The notes below the pieces were generated by a model, which was not told where the DNA came from, made no database searches, and was given only the letters and a program-made list of their open reading frames with translations. A stretch of DNA of 64,000 nt, taken from contig CAVTNU010000005.1 in the NCBI GenBank assembly GCA_963736175.1, positions 1-64,000 of the forward strand, read 5' to 3'. The stretch's first letter is position 1. Each line of letters opens with the position of its first letter. Below, piece by piece: positions 17,113-25,107 of this stretch. Origin of the DNA: Rhodoblastus sp963736175 (GTDB lineage Bacteria > Pseudomonadota > Alphaproteobacteria > Rhizobiales > Beijerinckiaceae). The translations under genes were made by a program, and so were the position numbers.

Positions 17113-17472
17113 ATGAAGCCAAGGGCAAGGAAGCTTCTCCTGTGTGCGCTCCTCCTCGGGCCTGGGCTGGTCGACGTCAAGGCGGCGGAGGCCGAGGGTT
17201 GGCGCTTTTGCGTCGGCGTCTCGCAACTCACGCGTGAAACGGCGATCACCGACGTGTTCGCCAGCGACGCCGAGGGCGCGCGGCTTGAACGCGAATTGGC
17301 GTCGGTTTACGCGCGTAAAACCGGATCGCGGCTGACCTTCCAGTGTCCCAGAAACAATGGCGACAAAGTATCAGCGGTTAATGCGCAAACTCAGGCGATT
17401 GAGTTCAACCGCAAACTGGGCAATCGCGTCGATCGCCTGCCACTGAGCGATTTTTCCGCCGCCTTGCGCTGA
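17113..17472 (+). CDS. small secreted hypothetical protein
   Basis: This 119-residue protein begins with a basic N-terminus and a hydrophobic stretch (LLLCALLLGPGLV) ending in a likely signal peptidase site near VKAAEA. The mature part has two cysteines (RFCVGV and FQCPRNN) that could form a disulphide in the periplasm. It is divergent from the sugar transferase gene and converges on the TerC-like gene. I do not recognise the family and assign no function. Confidence 0.6.
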   Translation: MKPRARKLLLCALLLGPGLVDVKAAEAEGWRFCVGVSQLTRETAITDVFASDAEGARLERELASVYARKTGSRLTFQCPRNNGDKVSAVNAQTQAIEFNRKLGNRVDRLPLSDFSAALR

Positions 17473-17494
17473 AACCTGCGCGAAACGCGTTTTC

Positions 17495-18451
17495 TTAGAC
17501 GTCGAGATAAATCATGTAAGCGAGAAAGAGGCCAAAGAAGATAAAAAGCCCGATCACGCCGATCAGCATGACGAAATCCGAAGCGCTTGTGGATTCATCC
17601 GAAGCCGAGGCGGCGTCCGGCTCCATCGGCGAGGCCAGAACAGGCGTTTGGCTTTTCACTGTCGGCAAAGGCTTGGGTTTGGGCTGCGGCGTTGGCTTGG
17701 GCGGCGCCTTTGGCGCGGCGGCGCGTTGCGGCGGACGCGGCTGGGCGCGGCGTTCGGGCGCGGGCGCCGCGTCGCGCCGTCGCCGTTCCTGGAGCCCCTG
17801 AAAGGCCACGAAGACCGCGCCAGCGGCGGGCAGAGCCATGGCGAGCGCCGGCGCCTGCTGATTGACCCAACCGGCGATCAGCGGATCTGAAGCGATCATG
17901 TCGCCGGCGATCCAGCCGAGCAAGGCGCCGCCGAACAGCACCAGCGCCGGCGCATGGCGGATCAGCGTCGTCAGCAAAGCGCTACCATAGATCAGCAGCG
18001 GAATGGACAGGGCGAGGCCAGCGATCAGATACCAGAAATTGCCCTGCGAAACCGCCGCGAGAGCCACGACATTGTCGACGCTCATGATGGCGTCGGAGGC
18101 GATAATGACGCCAGCCGCCGCGAGCAGCCCGTCTTTGGCTCCGCTGACGTCCGACGTCTCGGGCGCCTCGTCCTTGTCGGCGATGACGTTGATGGCGATC
18201 AAAAGCAGCGGGACGGCGCTGACGAATTTGATGAAGGGCAGGCTGATCAGAACGCTGGCGAAGGCGGTGAGAACGAGGCGCAGGAAAATTGCGCCGGCCG
18301 TGCCGAGCAGGATGGCCTTTTGTGCATCGCGCGGCGGCAGGCGGCGGCAGGCGAGCGCGATGACGACGGCGTTGTCGCCCGACAGGAGCAGGTCGAGGAA
18401 CAGGATTTCCAGCGGAACGCCGAAAGCGGAGGCCGCAAAAGAACCGTCCAT
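17495..18451 (-). CDS. TerC/YjbE-family integral membrane protein with proline-rich C-terminal extension
   Basis: The first 215 or so residues form a TerC-type membrane protein with about seven helices. The family signatures are visible as LLLSGDNAVVIALA near the N-terminus and IASDAIMSVDNVVALA in the middle, with paired acidic residues inside helices that are thought to bind metal ions such as manganese or calcium. After this comes an unusual extension of about 100 residues, rich in proline, alanine and basic residues (PKAPPKPTPQPKPKPLP). It ends in one more hydrophobic helix (FVMLIGVIGLFIFFGLFLAY). The typical protein ends before this extension. A role in metal homeostasis is a family-level inference. 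Confidence 0.85.
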   Translation of the reverse strand: MDGSFAASAFGVPLEILFLDLLLSGDNAVVIALACRRLPPRDAQKAILLGTAGAIFLRLVLTAFASVLISLPFIKFVSAVPLLLIAINVIADKDEAPETSDVSGAKDGLLAAAGVIIASDAIMSVDNVVALAAVSQGNFWYLIAGLALSIPLLIYGSALLTTLIRHAPALVLFGGALLGWIAGDMIASDPLIAGWVNQQAPALAMALPAAGAVFVAFQGLQERRRRDAAPAPERRAQPRPPQRAAAPKAPPKPTPQPKPKPLPTVKSQTPVLASPMEPDAASASDESTSASDFVMLIGVIGLFIFFGLFLAYMIYLDV

Positions 18452-18511
18452 CTCAGACCGTCCCCGTCGTCGGCTTCAACGCCCGGCCTGTCTGATCGCG
18501 CCGCGGTTCGC

Positions 18512-19408
18512 TCACTTCGATCTTCCGCCACTGTCCTGCAGGGCCGACGGGCCCGATTTGAAAAACTTCAGAAAGGCGTCGTCGGGCGACAAAATCAAGG
18601 TAGGGGCGGAGTCCGAAAGCGCCTGTTTATAACTCTGCAAGGCGCGATAGAACGCATAGAACTGCGGGTCGCGGCCGATCGCGCCGGCCAGCGCGTCATT
18701 GGCCTGCGCATCGCCCTGCCCGCGAAGAATGCGCGCGTTGCGCTGGGCTTCCGACAAGGTCACCGTCCGCTCGCGATCGGCGCGCGCCTGGATCTGCTGC
18801 GCCCATTCAAACCCCTGCGCGCGCAATTCCTTGGCTTCGCGCTGACGTTCCGATTTCATCCGATCATAAATCGCCTGACTGGTCTCCAACGGCAGATCGG
18901 CGCGATGCAGACGCACCTCGCGCACTTCAACGCCAAGCGGTCGGAATTTTTCAGCGACTTCCTTTTCGATATTGTTCATCACCGCGGCCCGACCGGACGA
19001 CAGGAGATCGCTCAGGACGATTTGGCCGAATTCGCGGCGCATGACGGACGAGACGAGTTGCGCCAATTGCGCGCGCGCCTGTTCGAGCGTGCGCAGGGAT
19101 TGATAGAACCGCAATGGATCGACGATGCGAAAACGCGCATAAGGCTGGGCTTCGATGCGCTTCTGCGAGCCGAGAATGACCTGTTCAGGCGGCGGCTCCA
19201 GCAACAGCAGCCGCGCGTCGTAGATCGCCACGGTGTCGATGAACGGCGCCTTGATTTGCAGACCGGGCGTCTCGACGACGCCGGCCGGCGCGCCCAACCG
19301 CACGATCAGCGCGCTTTCGCCCTCGTTGACGACATAAAGGGACGACAGCAGAATGTATAGCGCGACCGCGACGCCGAACAGCGCAAGGAGGGAGGCGCTG
19401 ATCTTCAT
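18512..19408 (-). CDS. hflC: HflC, regulator of the FtsH protease
   Basis: This 298-residue SPFH-domain protein forms, with HflK, the membrane ring that surrounds FtsH and limits its proteolysis. One N-terminal transmembrane helix (about residues 5-25) is followed by the band 7 domain (ESALIVRLGAPAGVVETPGL). A long charged helix then contains ERQREAKELRAQGFEWAQQI. The gene start overlaps the end of hflK by four bases, as expected of the conserved hflKC pair. No protease gene follows directly. Confidence 0.93.
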   Translation of the reverse strand: MKISASLLALFGVAVALYILLSSLYVVNEGESALIVRLGAPAGVVETPGLQIKAPFIDTVAIYDARLLLLEPPPEQVILGSQKRIEAQPYARFRIVDPLRFYQSLRTLEQARAQLAQLVSSVMRREFGQIVLSDLLSSGRAAVMNNIEKEVAEKFRPLGVEVREVRLHRADLPLETSQAIYDRMKSERQREAKELRAQGFEWAQQIQARADRERTVTLSEAQRNARILRGQGDAQANDALAGAIGRDPQFYAFYRALQSYKQALSDSAPTLILSPDDAFLKFFKSGPSALQDSGGRSK

Positions 19409-20457
19409 TTGCCCGCTCCCTCAGGCTTGGCCGGCGCTACAGGCCTGGTTTCGCTCAAAGGCATATAGGGCGCCATCGGCGCCACGCCCTTGCCCGAGCC
19501 GTCAATGATCACCTTGCCGGATTTACGCAGGATCTCGTCGAGACTTTCGAGATAGAGGCGCCATGCCGTAACGTCCTTGGCCTTGAGATAGCTCTCATAG
19601 ATCGAGGACAGGTTTTTCGCCTCGCCCTCGGCGATATTCACCGCCTGCGTGCGATAGGCCTCGGCCTCCTGGCGGATGCGTTCGGCTTCGCCGCGGGCGC
19701 GCGGCAGGATGTCGTTGGCGTAGGCGTCCGCCTCGTTGCGCGCGCGTTCCTGGTCGGCTCTGGCGCGCTGCACGTCGTTGAAGGCGTCGATAACCGTGCT
19801 CGGCGGATCGACGCGCTGCAATTGCACCTGCAAGACATTGACGCCCGCTTCTTCGGCGTCGAGCCATTTTTGCAAAAGCACGCGCGTTTCATCGGCGATC
19901 TGCTGACGCTTGTCGGACAAAGCCGCCTGGATCGGCGTGCGGCCGATCACCTCGCGCAGAGCGCTTTCGGCCGCGATACGCAGCGCTGTTTCAGGTTCGG
20001 CGACATGGAAAAGATATTGGCCGGCGTCCTTGATCCGCCACGACAGAGCGCAATCCGCCTCGACGATGTTTTCATCGCCGGTCAGCATCTGCTTGTCGCG
20101 CGCCGAAGCGCCGCCGCGCGGCAGCGGCGAACCGAGCTGCAATTGATTGATCTGCGTCACCTTGGGAAACAGGGCGCTGTCGATCGGCCAGGGCAGATGG
20201 AAATGCAGGCCCGGCTGACTCGTCTCGATCCATTTGCCGAAACGCAGGATGACCCCCTGTTCATCGGGTTGAACCTTGTACAGCCCGCTCGAGAGCCACA
20301 GCAGCAGGCCCAACGCGGCGACGACGCCGAAGCCGCGTCGATCAATGTGCGGCAGACGGAAAAAGGCGCCAAATTTCTCGCCCACGAAATCCTGCGCCGG
20401 CTCGCCCCCCGGCTCGCCGCCTTGTTCAACGCCCCCGGCCGGCGCATCGTCATTCAT
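19405..20457 (-). CDS. hflK: HflK, regulator of the FtsH protease
   Basis: This 350-residue membrane protein is the HflC partner. A glycine-rich, acidic cytoplasmic N-terminus precedes one transmembrane helix (about 45-65), then the SPFH domain (QGVILRFGKWIETSQPGLHF). The long alanine- and arginine-rich helix includes ARADQERARNEADAYANDIL. It is the first gene of the pair. An FNR/FixK-type dyad lies 72 bases upstream of its ATG, so oxygen-linked control is possible. Confidence 0.93.
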   Translation of the reverse strand: MNDDAPAGGVEQGGEPGGEPAQDFVGEKFGAFFRLPHIDRRGFGVVAALGLLLWLSSGLYKVQPDEQGVILRFGKWIETSQPGLHFHLPWPIDSALFPKVTQINQLQLGSPLPRGGASARDKQMLTGDENIVEADCALSWRIKDAGQYLFHVAEPETALRIAAESALREVIGRTPIQAALSDKRQQIADETRVLLQKWLDAEEAGVNVLQVQLQRVDPPSTVIDAFNDVQRARADQERARNEADAYANDILPRARGEAERIRQEAEAYRTQAVNIAEGEAKNLSSIYESYLKAKDVTAWRLYLESLDEILRKSGKVIIDGSGKGVAPMAPYMPLSETRPVAPAKPEGAGK

Positions 20458-20528
20458 GCTATCGTCCTCACGCGCAAAAAAGCGCTAAAGCGCGCTAAGG
20501 GTATTGCAGCTCGCCCCGCTTTGCTACT

Positions 20529-20542
20529 TTGACCTGCATCAA
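20529..20542 (-). promoter_or_regulatory. FNR/FixK-type binding site upstream of hflK
   Basis: TTGACCTGCATCAA is a full match to TTGAY-N4-RTCAA. It lies between the 3-prime end of the aldo/keto reductase gene and hflK, 72 bases before the hflK start. A weak -10 candidate TACCCT on the minus strand lies at 20498-20503, about 25 bases downstream of the dyad. Confidence 0.5.
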
Positions 20543-20569
20543 TCGCGCGCGCTGGTAAAGGCTCTCTCT

Positions 20570-21619
20570 TCACGGCGCCGGGTTGCCTCTGATCTGGTGG
20601 ATCGCGTCGATGCGCGCCTCGATCTCCGGCGTGATCGCCAGCAACGTCGAATCGAGCGCGATCTTCAACTGCTGCATCGTCGTCGCGCCGATGATGTTGG
20701 AAGTGACGAACGAGCGCGCGGTGACGAAGGCCAGCGCCAGTTGCGCGGCATCGACGCCAAGCTCGCGCGCCAGCCCGAGGTAGTCGTCGATGGCGGCTTC
20801 AACGCCCGGCTTCTCGTAACGTTGGCCGCGATTGAACAAGGTCGTGCGCGCCCCCGGCGGCCTCGCGCCGCGCTGATATTTGCCGGTCAGATAGCCTTGC
20901 GCCAGCGGCGAATAGGCCAGCAGCCCGACTTTCTCGCGGAAGGCGAATTCCGCCAGGCCCAGTTCGAAATTGCGGTTGAGAAGGTGATAGGCGTTCTGGA
21001 TCGAGACGACGCGCGGACCAAGCCCCAATTCGGCGCCGCGCAAGAAACGCGAAAGGCCCCAGGGCGTCTCGTTGGACAGGCCGACGTGCAGAATCTTGCC
21101 CTCCGCGACCAGTTCGGCGAGCGCCGTGAGCGTTTCCTCGATCGGCGTTTCGTCCTGCGAGCGCATCGGCCGGAAGGCGTTGCTGGAGCTGTCGAACAAC
21201 GGCGCGGCGCGATCGGGCCAATGCAACTGGTAGAGATCGATGCGATCGGTTTGCAGGCGCCTCAGCGAATTTTCGATCGCAAACGCGATGTTCTTCTTGT
21301 CGAGGCGCGTCGGCGCGCCCCAGGGGCGGAAATAGTCGGAACGGCTCCGGCCGGCGATTTTTGTGGCGAGCACGATCTTGTTGCGTTTGCCGCTCGCCTT
21401 CAGCCAGGCGCCGATGATTTTTTCGGTCGAGCCATACGTCTCGGCGCGCGGCGGAATGGCGTATAACTCAGCCGTATCGATGAAATTGACGCCCCGCTCC
21501 AACGCGTAGTCGATCTGGGCAAATCCCTCGGCCTGGGTGTTTTGCTGCCCCCAGGTCATCGACCCGAGGCAGATCGCCGAAACCTTTACGCCGGTCGCTC
21601 CAAGTTCGCGATATTCCAT
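20570..21619 (-). CDS. aldo/keto reductase, Tas-like
   Basis: This 349-residue TIM-barrel enzyme is an NADPH-dependent aldo/keto reductase of the Tas/YajO subgroup. Family residues are visible: the N-terminal MTWGQQN, the catalytic FIDTAELYAIPP (aspartate and tyrosine), the catalytic lysine in LATKIAG, the histidine in LYQLHWPDR, and cofactor-binding SNIIGATTMQQL. ATG 21617-21619 (MEYRELGATG) was chosen because homologues begin at this strand, although the frame is open further. It is the only gene on its strand between hflK and the next block. The substrate cannot be told from sequence. Confidence 0.9.
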   Translation of the reverse strand: MEYRELGATGVKVSAICLGSMTWGQQNTQAEGFAQIDYALERGVNFIDTAELYAIPPRAETYGSTEKIIGAWLKASGKRNKIVLATKIAGRSRSDYFRPWGAPTRLDKKNIAFAIENSLRRLQTDRIDLYQLHWPDRAAPLFDSSSNAFRPMRSQDETPIEETLTALAELVAEGKILHVGLSNETPWGLSRFLRGAELGLGPRVVSIQNAYHLLNRNFELGLAEFAFREKVGLLAYSPLAQGYLTGKYQRGARPPGARTTLFNRGQRYEKPGVEAAIDDYLGLARELGVDAAQLALAFVTARSFVTSNIIGATTMQQLKIALDSTLLAITPEIEARIDAIHQIRGNPAP

Positions 21620-21811
21620 GCGTTTCTCAACTCCTTGCGCTTCGCCGCGACGATCGACCGCCGCGCCGACATGGCGCTTATAGCACGCCTTGCCGATCGA
21701 AGCGTCGAGCGGAGCGGGTTCGCGAACGCGATTGACGCGCAAGGCCGCGAGAATCACTATAGATGGAGCTTAGAGCGGCGCCGAGAACCTGGCGCTCCAG
21801 GGAGACGGGCC

Positions 21812-22048
21812 ATGCAGACATTTTTCGTCGAAATCAAATGCGCGCTCGGGCGCACCTATGAGGTCGCCAGCGCCCTTGCCGAGGCGGAGATCGCGTCCGA
21901 AATCCATTCGATCGCCGGCAATTTTGATATTCTTGCGAAATTCTATGTCGACGACGACGTCGATATCGGCCATTTCGTCGGCGAACGGGTGCAGAAGTTG
22001 CCCGGCATCGTCGATACGCAGACGATCATCGCCTTCAAAGCGTTCTGA
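21812..22048 (+). CDS. stand-alone Lrp/AsnC ligand-binding (RAM) domain protein
   Basis: This 78-residue protein matches only the C-terminal effector domain of Lrp/AsnC regulators, with no DNA-binding part. The alpha-beta pattern includes FVEIKCALGRTYEVASAL, SIAGNFDILAKF and the late KLPGIVDTQTII. Such proteins form rings and may bind amino acids or interact with full regulators; that is family knowledge. A purine-rich AGGGAGA lies eight bases before the ATG. It is a separate unit divergent from the aldo/keto reductase gene. Confidence 0.82.
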   Translation: MQTFFVEIKCALGRTYEVASALAEAEIASEIHSIAGNFDILAKFYVDDDVDIGHFVGERVQKLPGIVDTQTIIAFKAF

Positions 22049-22124
22049 GGCCAATCTGATCGAAGAAAATGGTCCAGCCGGCGCGAACGAATCCACAAAG
22101 CGGTTCGGCTTCTGAGATCAAGCT

Positions 22125-22985
22125 TTAAAAACCGCGAAAGCCGAAGCTGTAGGCGACTTCCACGCCGCCGATATATTGGTCGCGCGAACCGGCGAGCACT
22201 GGAATTGGACTCGCCCCGACGCTGCCGGTCAGTCTCTGATAGCCGCCGAACAACGTGGTGCGCCACGCCTCCGACAACTGGTAGCGGGCCGCCGCGAAGG
22301 CGCCCGCCGACGTCAGACCGCCACGCGCGTCATAAGGGGGCAGCACGCCATTAGCCACCGACTGAGTCGGACTGACCGAAAAATACGTCTCGGCGTAGCG
22401 CGTGTCGCCAAAATTCAACCGCGGTCCGACGGACAGGGTGAAGGCTTTCCATTGCGTCCAGACATCGGAACCCAAAGTCGCCACCAGCCCGTCATGTCCG
22501 CCGACGCCTTGCCTGACCTCCAGACGCCCGCGCAAGAAAGGCAACGGGTTAACCTCGGCGAAACCGCCGAGTTCGGCGGTCCAGCCGACGGACTTGAGAC
22601 CCGTCAGCTCGCGAAAGTCCTTGATATTGCGGTCGCCGACAATGCGGCCGACGGGTCCGACGCGGAACACGTCCGAATCATAGAGCGCGATGCCGAAGCC
22701 GTCGTCAGGCGTGGAAAAGCGTTGCGGCGTTCCCTGCCGGCGAATGTCGACGCCAGGCGCGCCGAACAAGCCGCCGCGATTGGCGCCGGGAAAGACCGGC
22801 GCGCCGTAGCCCTGGACGGACAAGGTGACGATCCATTGCGAGGCGGGATCGCCGCTGAACAAGGGCGCGGCTGGCGCGTTTGTCCCCGGCAGGTCCGCGG
22901 CGCGGGCCGAAGTCCCGCCAACCAGCGCGAACAGCGCGGCGCCTGTAATCAATAAAACTCGCAAACTCGCCCCCGTGGCGTTCAA
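22125..22985 (-). CDS. MipA/OmpV-family outer-membrane protein
   Basis: The 286-residue protein has a Sec signal peptide (hydrophobic LLITGAALFALVGG, cleavage near ARAAD). A beta-barrel follows with alternating hydrophobic strands and ends in phenylalanine (SFGFRGF), as outer-membrane proteins do. Strand motifs typical of MipA/OmpV are visible, such as DGFGIALYDSDVFRVGPVG and RDQYIGGVEVAYSF. Members of this family act as scaffolds for murein enzymes or as small porins; which applies here is unknown. It stands alone on the minus strand. Confidence 0.85.
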   Translation of the reverse strand: MNATGASLRVLLITGAALFALVGGTSARAADLPGTNAPAAPLFSGDPASQWIVTLSVQGYGAPVFPGANRGGLFGAPGVDIRRQGTPQRFSTPDDGFGIALYDSDVFRVGPVGRIVGDRNIKDFRELTGLKSVGWTAELGGFAEVNPLPFLRGRLEVRQGVGGHDGLVATLGSDVWTQWKAFTLSVGPRLNFGDTRYAETYFSVSPTQSVANGVLPPYDARGGLTSAGAFAAARYQLSEAWRTTLFGGYQRLTGSVGASPIPVLAGSRDQYIGGVEVAYSFGFRGF

Positions 22986-23135
22986 ATTGTGAACAGCTTA
23001 TTAACAGTGAAGACGCCTCAGCGCCAGCCCCCCGGGGCTGCGTCCCTTTGGCCAATTTTCGACGTCCAGACGGATTTTTTGACCTCTGAATTGTAAAAAA
23101 CGCCATGCGTCTGTTTCGTATGCGGATTATGATCC

Positions 23136-23519
23136 GTGAAACTGAAGAATTTGGCAAACCCCGGCGCGGTAGCCGGCGCGGCGAAAAAGGTCGATGATTT
23201 GCAATCCCTGCCAGCCCGTTCCGCGCGCGGCGCGATCCGCCTTTACCAGCTCACGCTTTCCAGCCTCGTGGGCCGTCAATGCCGGCATTTGCCGACCTGC
23301 TCGGCCTATATGGACGAAGCCATCGGCAAATACGGCTTGTGGGCGGGCGGCTGGATCGGTTTGGCGCGCTTATGCCGCTGCCATCCGTTCGGCACGTCCG
23401 GTTACGATCCGGTTCCCGCGAAACTGCCGCCGCAGGCCGACGCTCTGCACCCCTGGCGCTACGGAAGCTGGCGCGCCATTCCTATCTGCGAGGCTGTCGA
23501 GCCTGACAGGAAAGACTGA
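23136..23519 (+). CDS. yidD: membrane protein insertion efficiency factor YidD
   Basis: This 127-residue protein is YidD, which helps YidC insert membrane proteins. The signature is clear: LYQLTLSSLVGRQCRHLPTC, then SAYMDEAIGKYG and RCHPFGTSGYDPVP. Translation appears to begin at GTG 23136, since no ATG fits; about 30 residues precede the core, slightly longer than usual. YidC, rnpA and rpmH, the common neighbours, are not here, so the gene has been separated from that cluster. Confidence 0.92.
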   Translation: MKLKNLANPGAVAGAAKKVDDLQSLPARSARGAIRLYQLTLSSLVGRQCRHLPTCSAYMDEAIGKYGLWAGGWIGLARLCRCHPFGTSGYDPVPAKLPPQADALHPWRYGSWRAIPICEAVEPDRKD

Positions 23520-23525
23520 CGGAGT

Positions 23526-24383
23526 TCAGCTACGGGCCATCACATCGAGCGCCAACGCGTAAAGCCGCGACCGCGTTGATTCGGGCAAGGCCTTAAGCGC
23601 CTCGAAATACGCGATGCCGGCTTTACACATTTCGGCGTCGGGGATGGGCGGATCGGGCTTCTTGCCGTCGAGAAGAGCGCCGACGGCGTTGGAACTCAAC
23701 CCGGCGGCGCGCAAGGCCAATTCCAGCGCGCTGAAATCTTCGTCCGTCGGCGGTTCGCGCGCTATTTTCTTTTCTTTGCCGTCGAGAATCGCCAGCAATC
23801 CAAGATGGGCGGCTTCGCCCATCAAGGTGCGGTTGGCGCCGGTGAAGGCGACGAAATTGCCGTTCGAACCGCCGTTGAGATAATCGACGCAGAGCGACAC
23901 GTCGGAGCGTTCAAGATGACGCATCACGTCGAGCTGAGAATCGAAGACCCGCTGCATGGCCTGAGCGCCGGCTCTGGCGGCCTCGACGCCAAACGATTCC
24001 CGCAACAGCATGACCGCCTTGGTCAGATAAAGATCGGCGCCGTTTTTCTGCGCGCCCAAATTTTCGGCGGCGGCCAATTCGAGCGATTTCTCATAAACGT
24101 CCGGAAAGTCGATGCGCAGGCCGTTGATAAATCCCTGATACTCCGCGGCGTCGGCCAATTTCGCCAGCAGCGCGGCGCGCGCCTTCGCGAGGTCGAGCGA
24201 AGGCGGCGCGAGCTGACTCTGCGCGCGGGCGTCGGCGCCGACGATGGGGACGACGGCCACCTTCTTGGCGGCGATGGGTTCTTCCAGTTCAGGCTGTTGC
24301 ATGGCGGCGGTGATGAACCAGCCGCCAAACGCCAAAGCTAAAGCGGCGGCCAGAACCATCAGAGCTAAGCGAATCTGTCTCAT
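23526..24383 (-). CDS. hypothetical membrane-anchored periplasmic protein
   Basis: This 285-residue protein starts with a hydrophobic segment (LALMVLAAALALAFGGWFI) that may be an uncleaved signal anchor. The rest is mostly helical, with two cysteines (DVSLCVDYL, AEMCKAGIAY) that could form a disulphide. ATG 24381-24383 was chosen because it places the basic residues directly before the hydrophobic segment; an ATG at 24398 is also possible. It converges on yidD with six bases between the stop codons. I do not recognise a family and no catalytic motif is visible. Confidence 0.6.
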   Translation of the reverse strand: MRQIRLALMVLAAALALAFGGWFITAAMQQPELEEPIAAKKVAVVPIVGADARAQSQLAPPSLDLAKARAALLAKLADAAEYQGFINGLRIDFPDVYEKSLELAAAENLGAQKNGADLYLTKAVMLLRESFGVEAARAGAQAMQRVFDSQLDVMRHLERSDVSLCVDYLNGGSNGNFVAFTGANRTLMGEAAHLGLLAILDGKEKKIAREPPTDEDFSALELALRAAGLSSNAVGALLDGKKPDPPIPDAEMCKAGIAYFEALKALPESTRSRLYALALDVMARS

Positions 24384-24682
24384 TTGCCCATACAACATAG
24401 GAATTCTTGCAGAAAAGGCCACAAGCCCTGGCTTTGAGCAAGCGGCGGGAAAAGATTTATCCGGTATTTTAGCGCCGGACTGTCAACGCGCGGGCGCCAG
24501 CTTGCAATTTCCGCCTATTATGCCACATATACATTGATCGAGTTTCGGCCGAAGACTCCGCTATAGCGTTTTGCGCTGCTGACGACGCCTCCTAAACATC
24601 GATAGACCCGGAGCGGCTTTTGCCGCCCACCGGCGCTCTCGAAGGTTCGACGGCGCCGTTTTAGACACAAGGAACGCGTTAT

Positions 24683-24892
24683 ATGGCTACCGGCACGGTC
24701 AAATGGTTTAATTCCGAAAAGGGCTACGGCTTCATTCAGCCCGACGATGGCGGAAAGGACGTTTTCGTCCATGTCTCCGCTGTCGAGCAGGCTGGCCTGC
24801 GCGGCCTCAACGACGGCCAGAAGGTCGAGTTCGAAGTCGTCGCCGATCGCCGCACCGGCAAATCGTCGGCCGGCAATCTGAAGGCCCTTTGA
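24683..24892 (+). CDS. cold-shock protein, CspA family
   Basis: This 69-residue single-stranded nucleic acid-binding protein is a full cold-shock domain. The RNP1 motif KGYGFI and RNP2 motif DVFVHVSAV are both intact, as is the start GTVKWFNSEKG. It probably acts as an RNA chaperone. A long leader (about 110 bases after a possible TATAGC -10 box at 24562) precedes it, which is common for cold-shock messages. A strong terminator follows at 24950. Confidence 0.95.
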   Translation: MATGTVKWFNSEKGYGFIQPDDGGKDVFVHVSAVEQAGLRGLNDGQKVEFEVVADRRTGKSSAGNLKAL

Positions 24893-24949
24893 TTTTTCCG
24901 CGCCGGCGCCCCTGAAGCGCAGCGGCGCGGAAATTTAACAGTTTTGATG

Positions 24950-24977
24950 AACCCCGGCCTCGCGTCGGGGTTTATTT
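24950..24977 (+). terminator. rho-independent terminator of the cold-shock gene
   Basis: AACCCCG pairs with CGGGGTT around a short loop and is followed by TATTTTT. It lies 57 bases after the stop codon. Confidence 0.88.
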
Positions 24978-25107
24978 TTGCCGCGGTCTGGCGTCCAGCG
25001 CGTTGCGCGACGCGACCGGTTCGGTTTATCCCTGGCGCCGGCGCCATTTGCGCCAGCACGAAGCTTACGCCGGCTCGTTTCGGCGACTGAGCCATCTGGA
25101 GGTTTTC

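Noticed and set aside
17954..19360. 468-codon plus-strand frame opposite TerC and HflC
   Set aside because: It is antisense to two well-supported genes and shows no domain.
23085..23100. TTGACCTCTGAATT as another FNR/FixK-type dyad
   Set aside because: Only the left half-site fits; the right half lacks the TCAA core.
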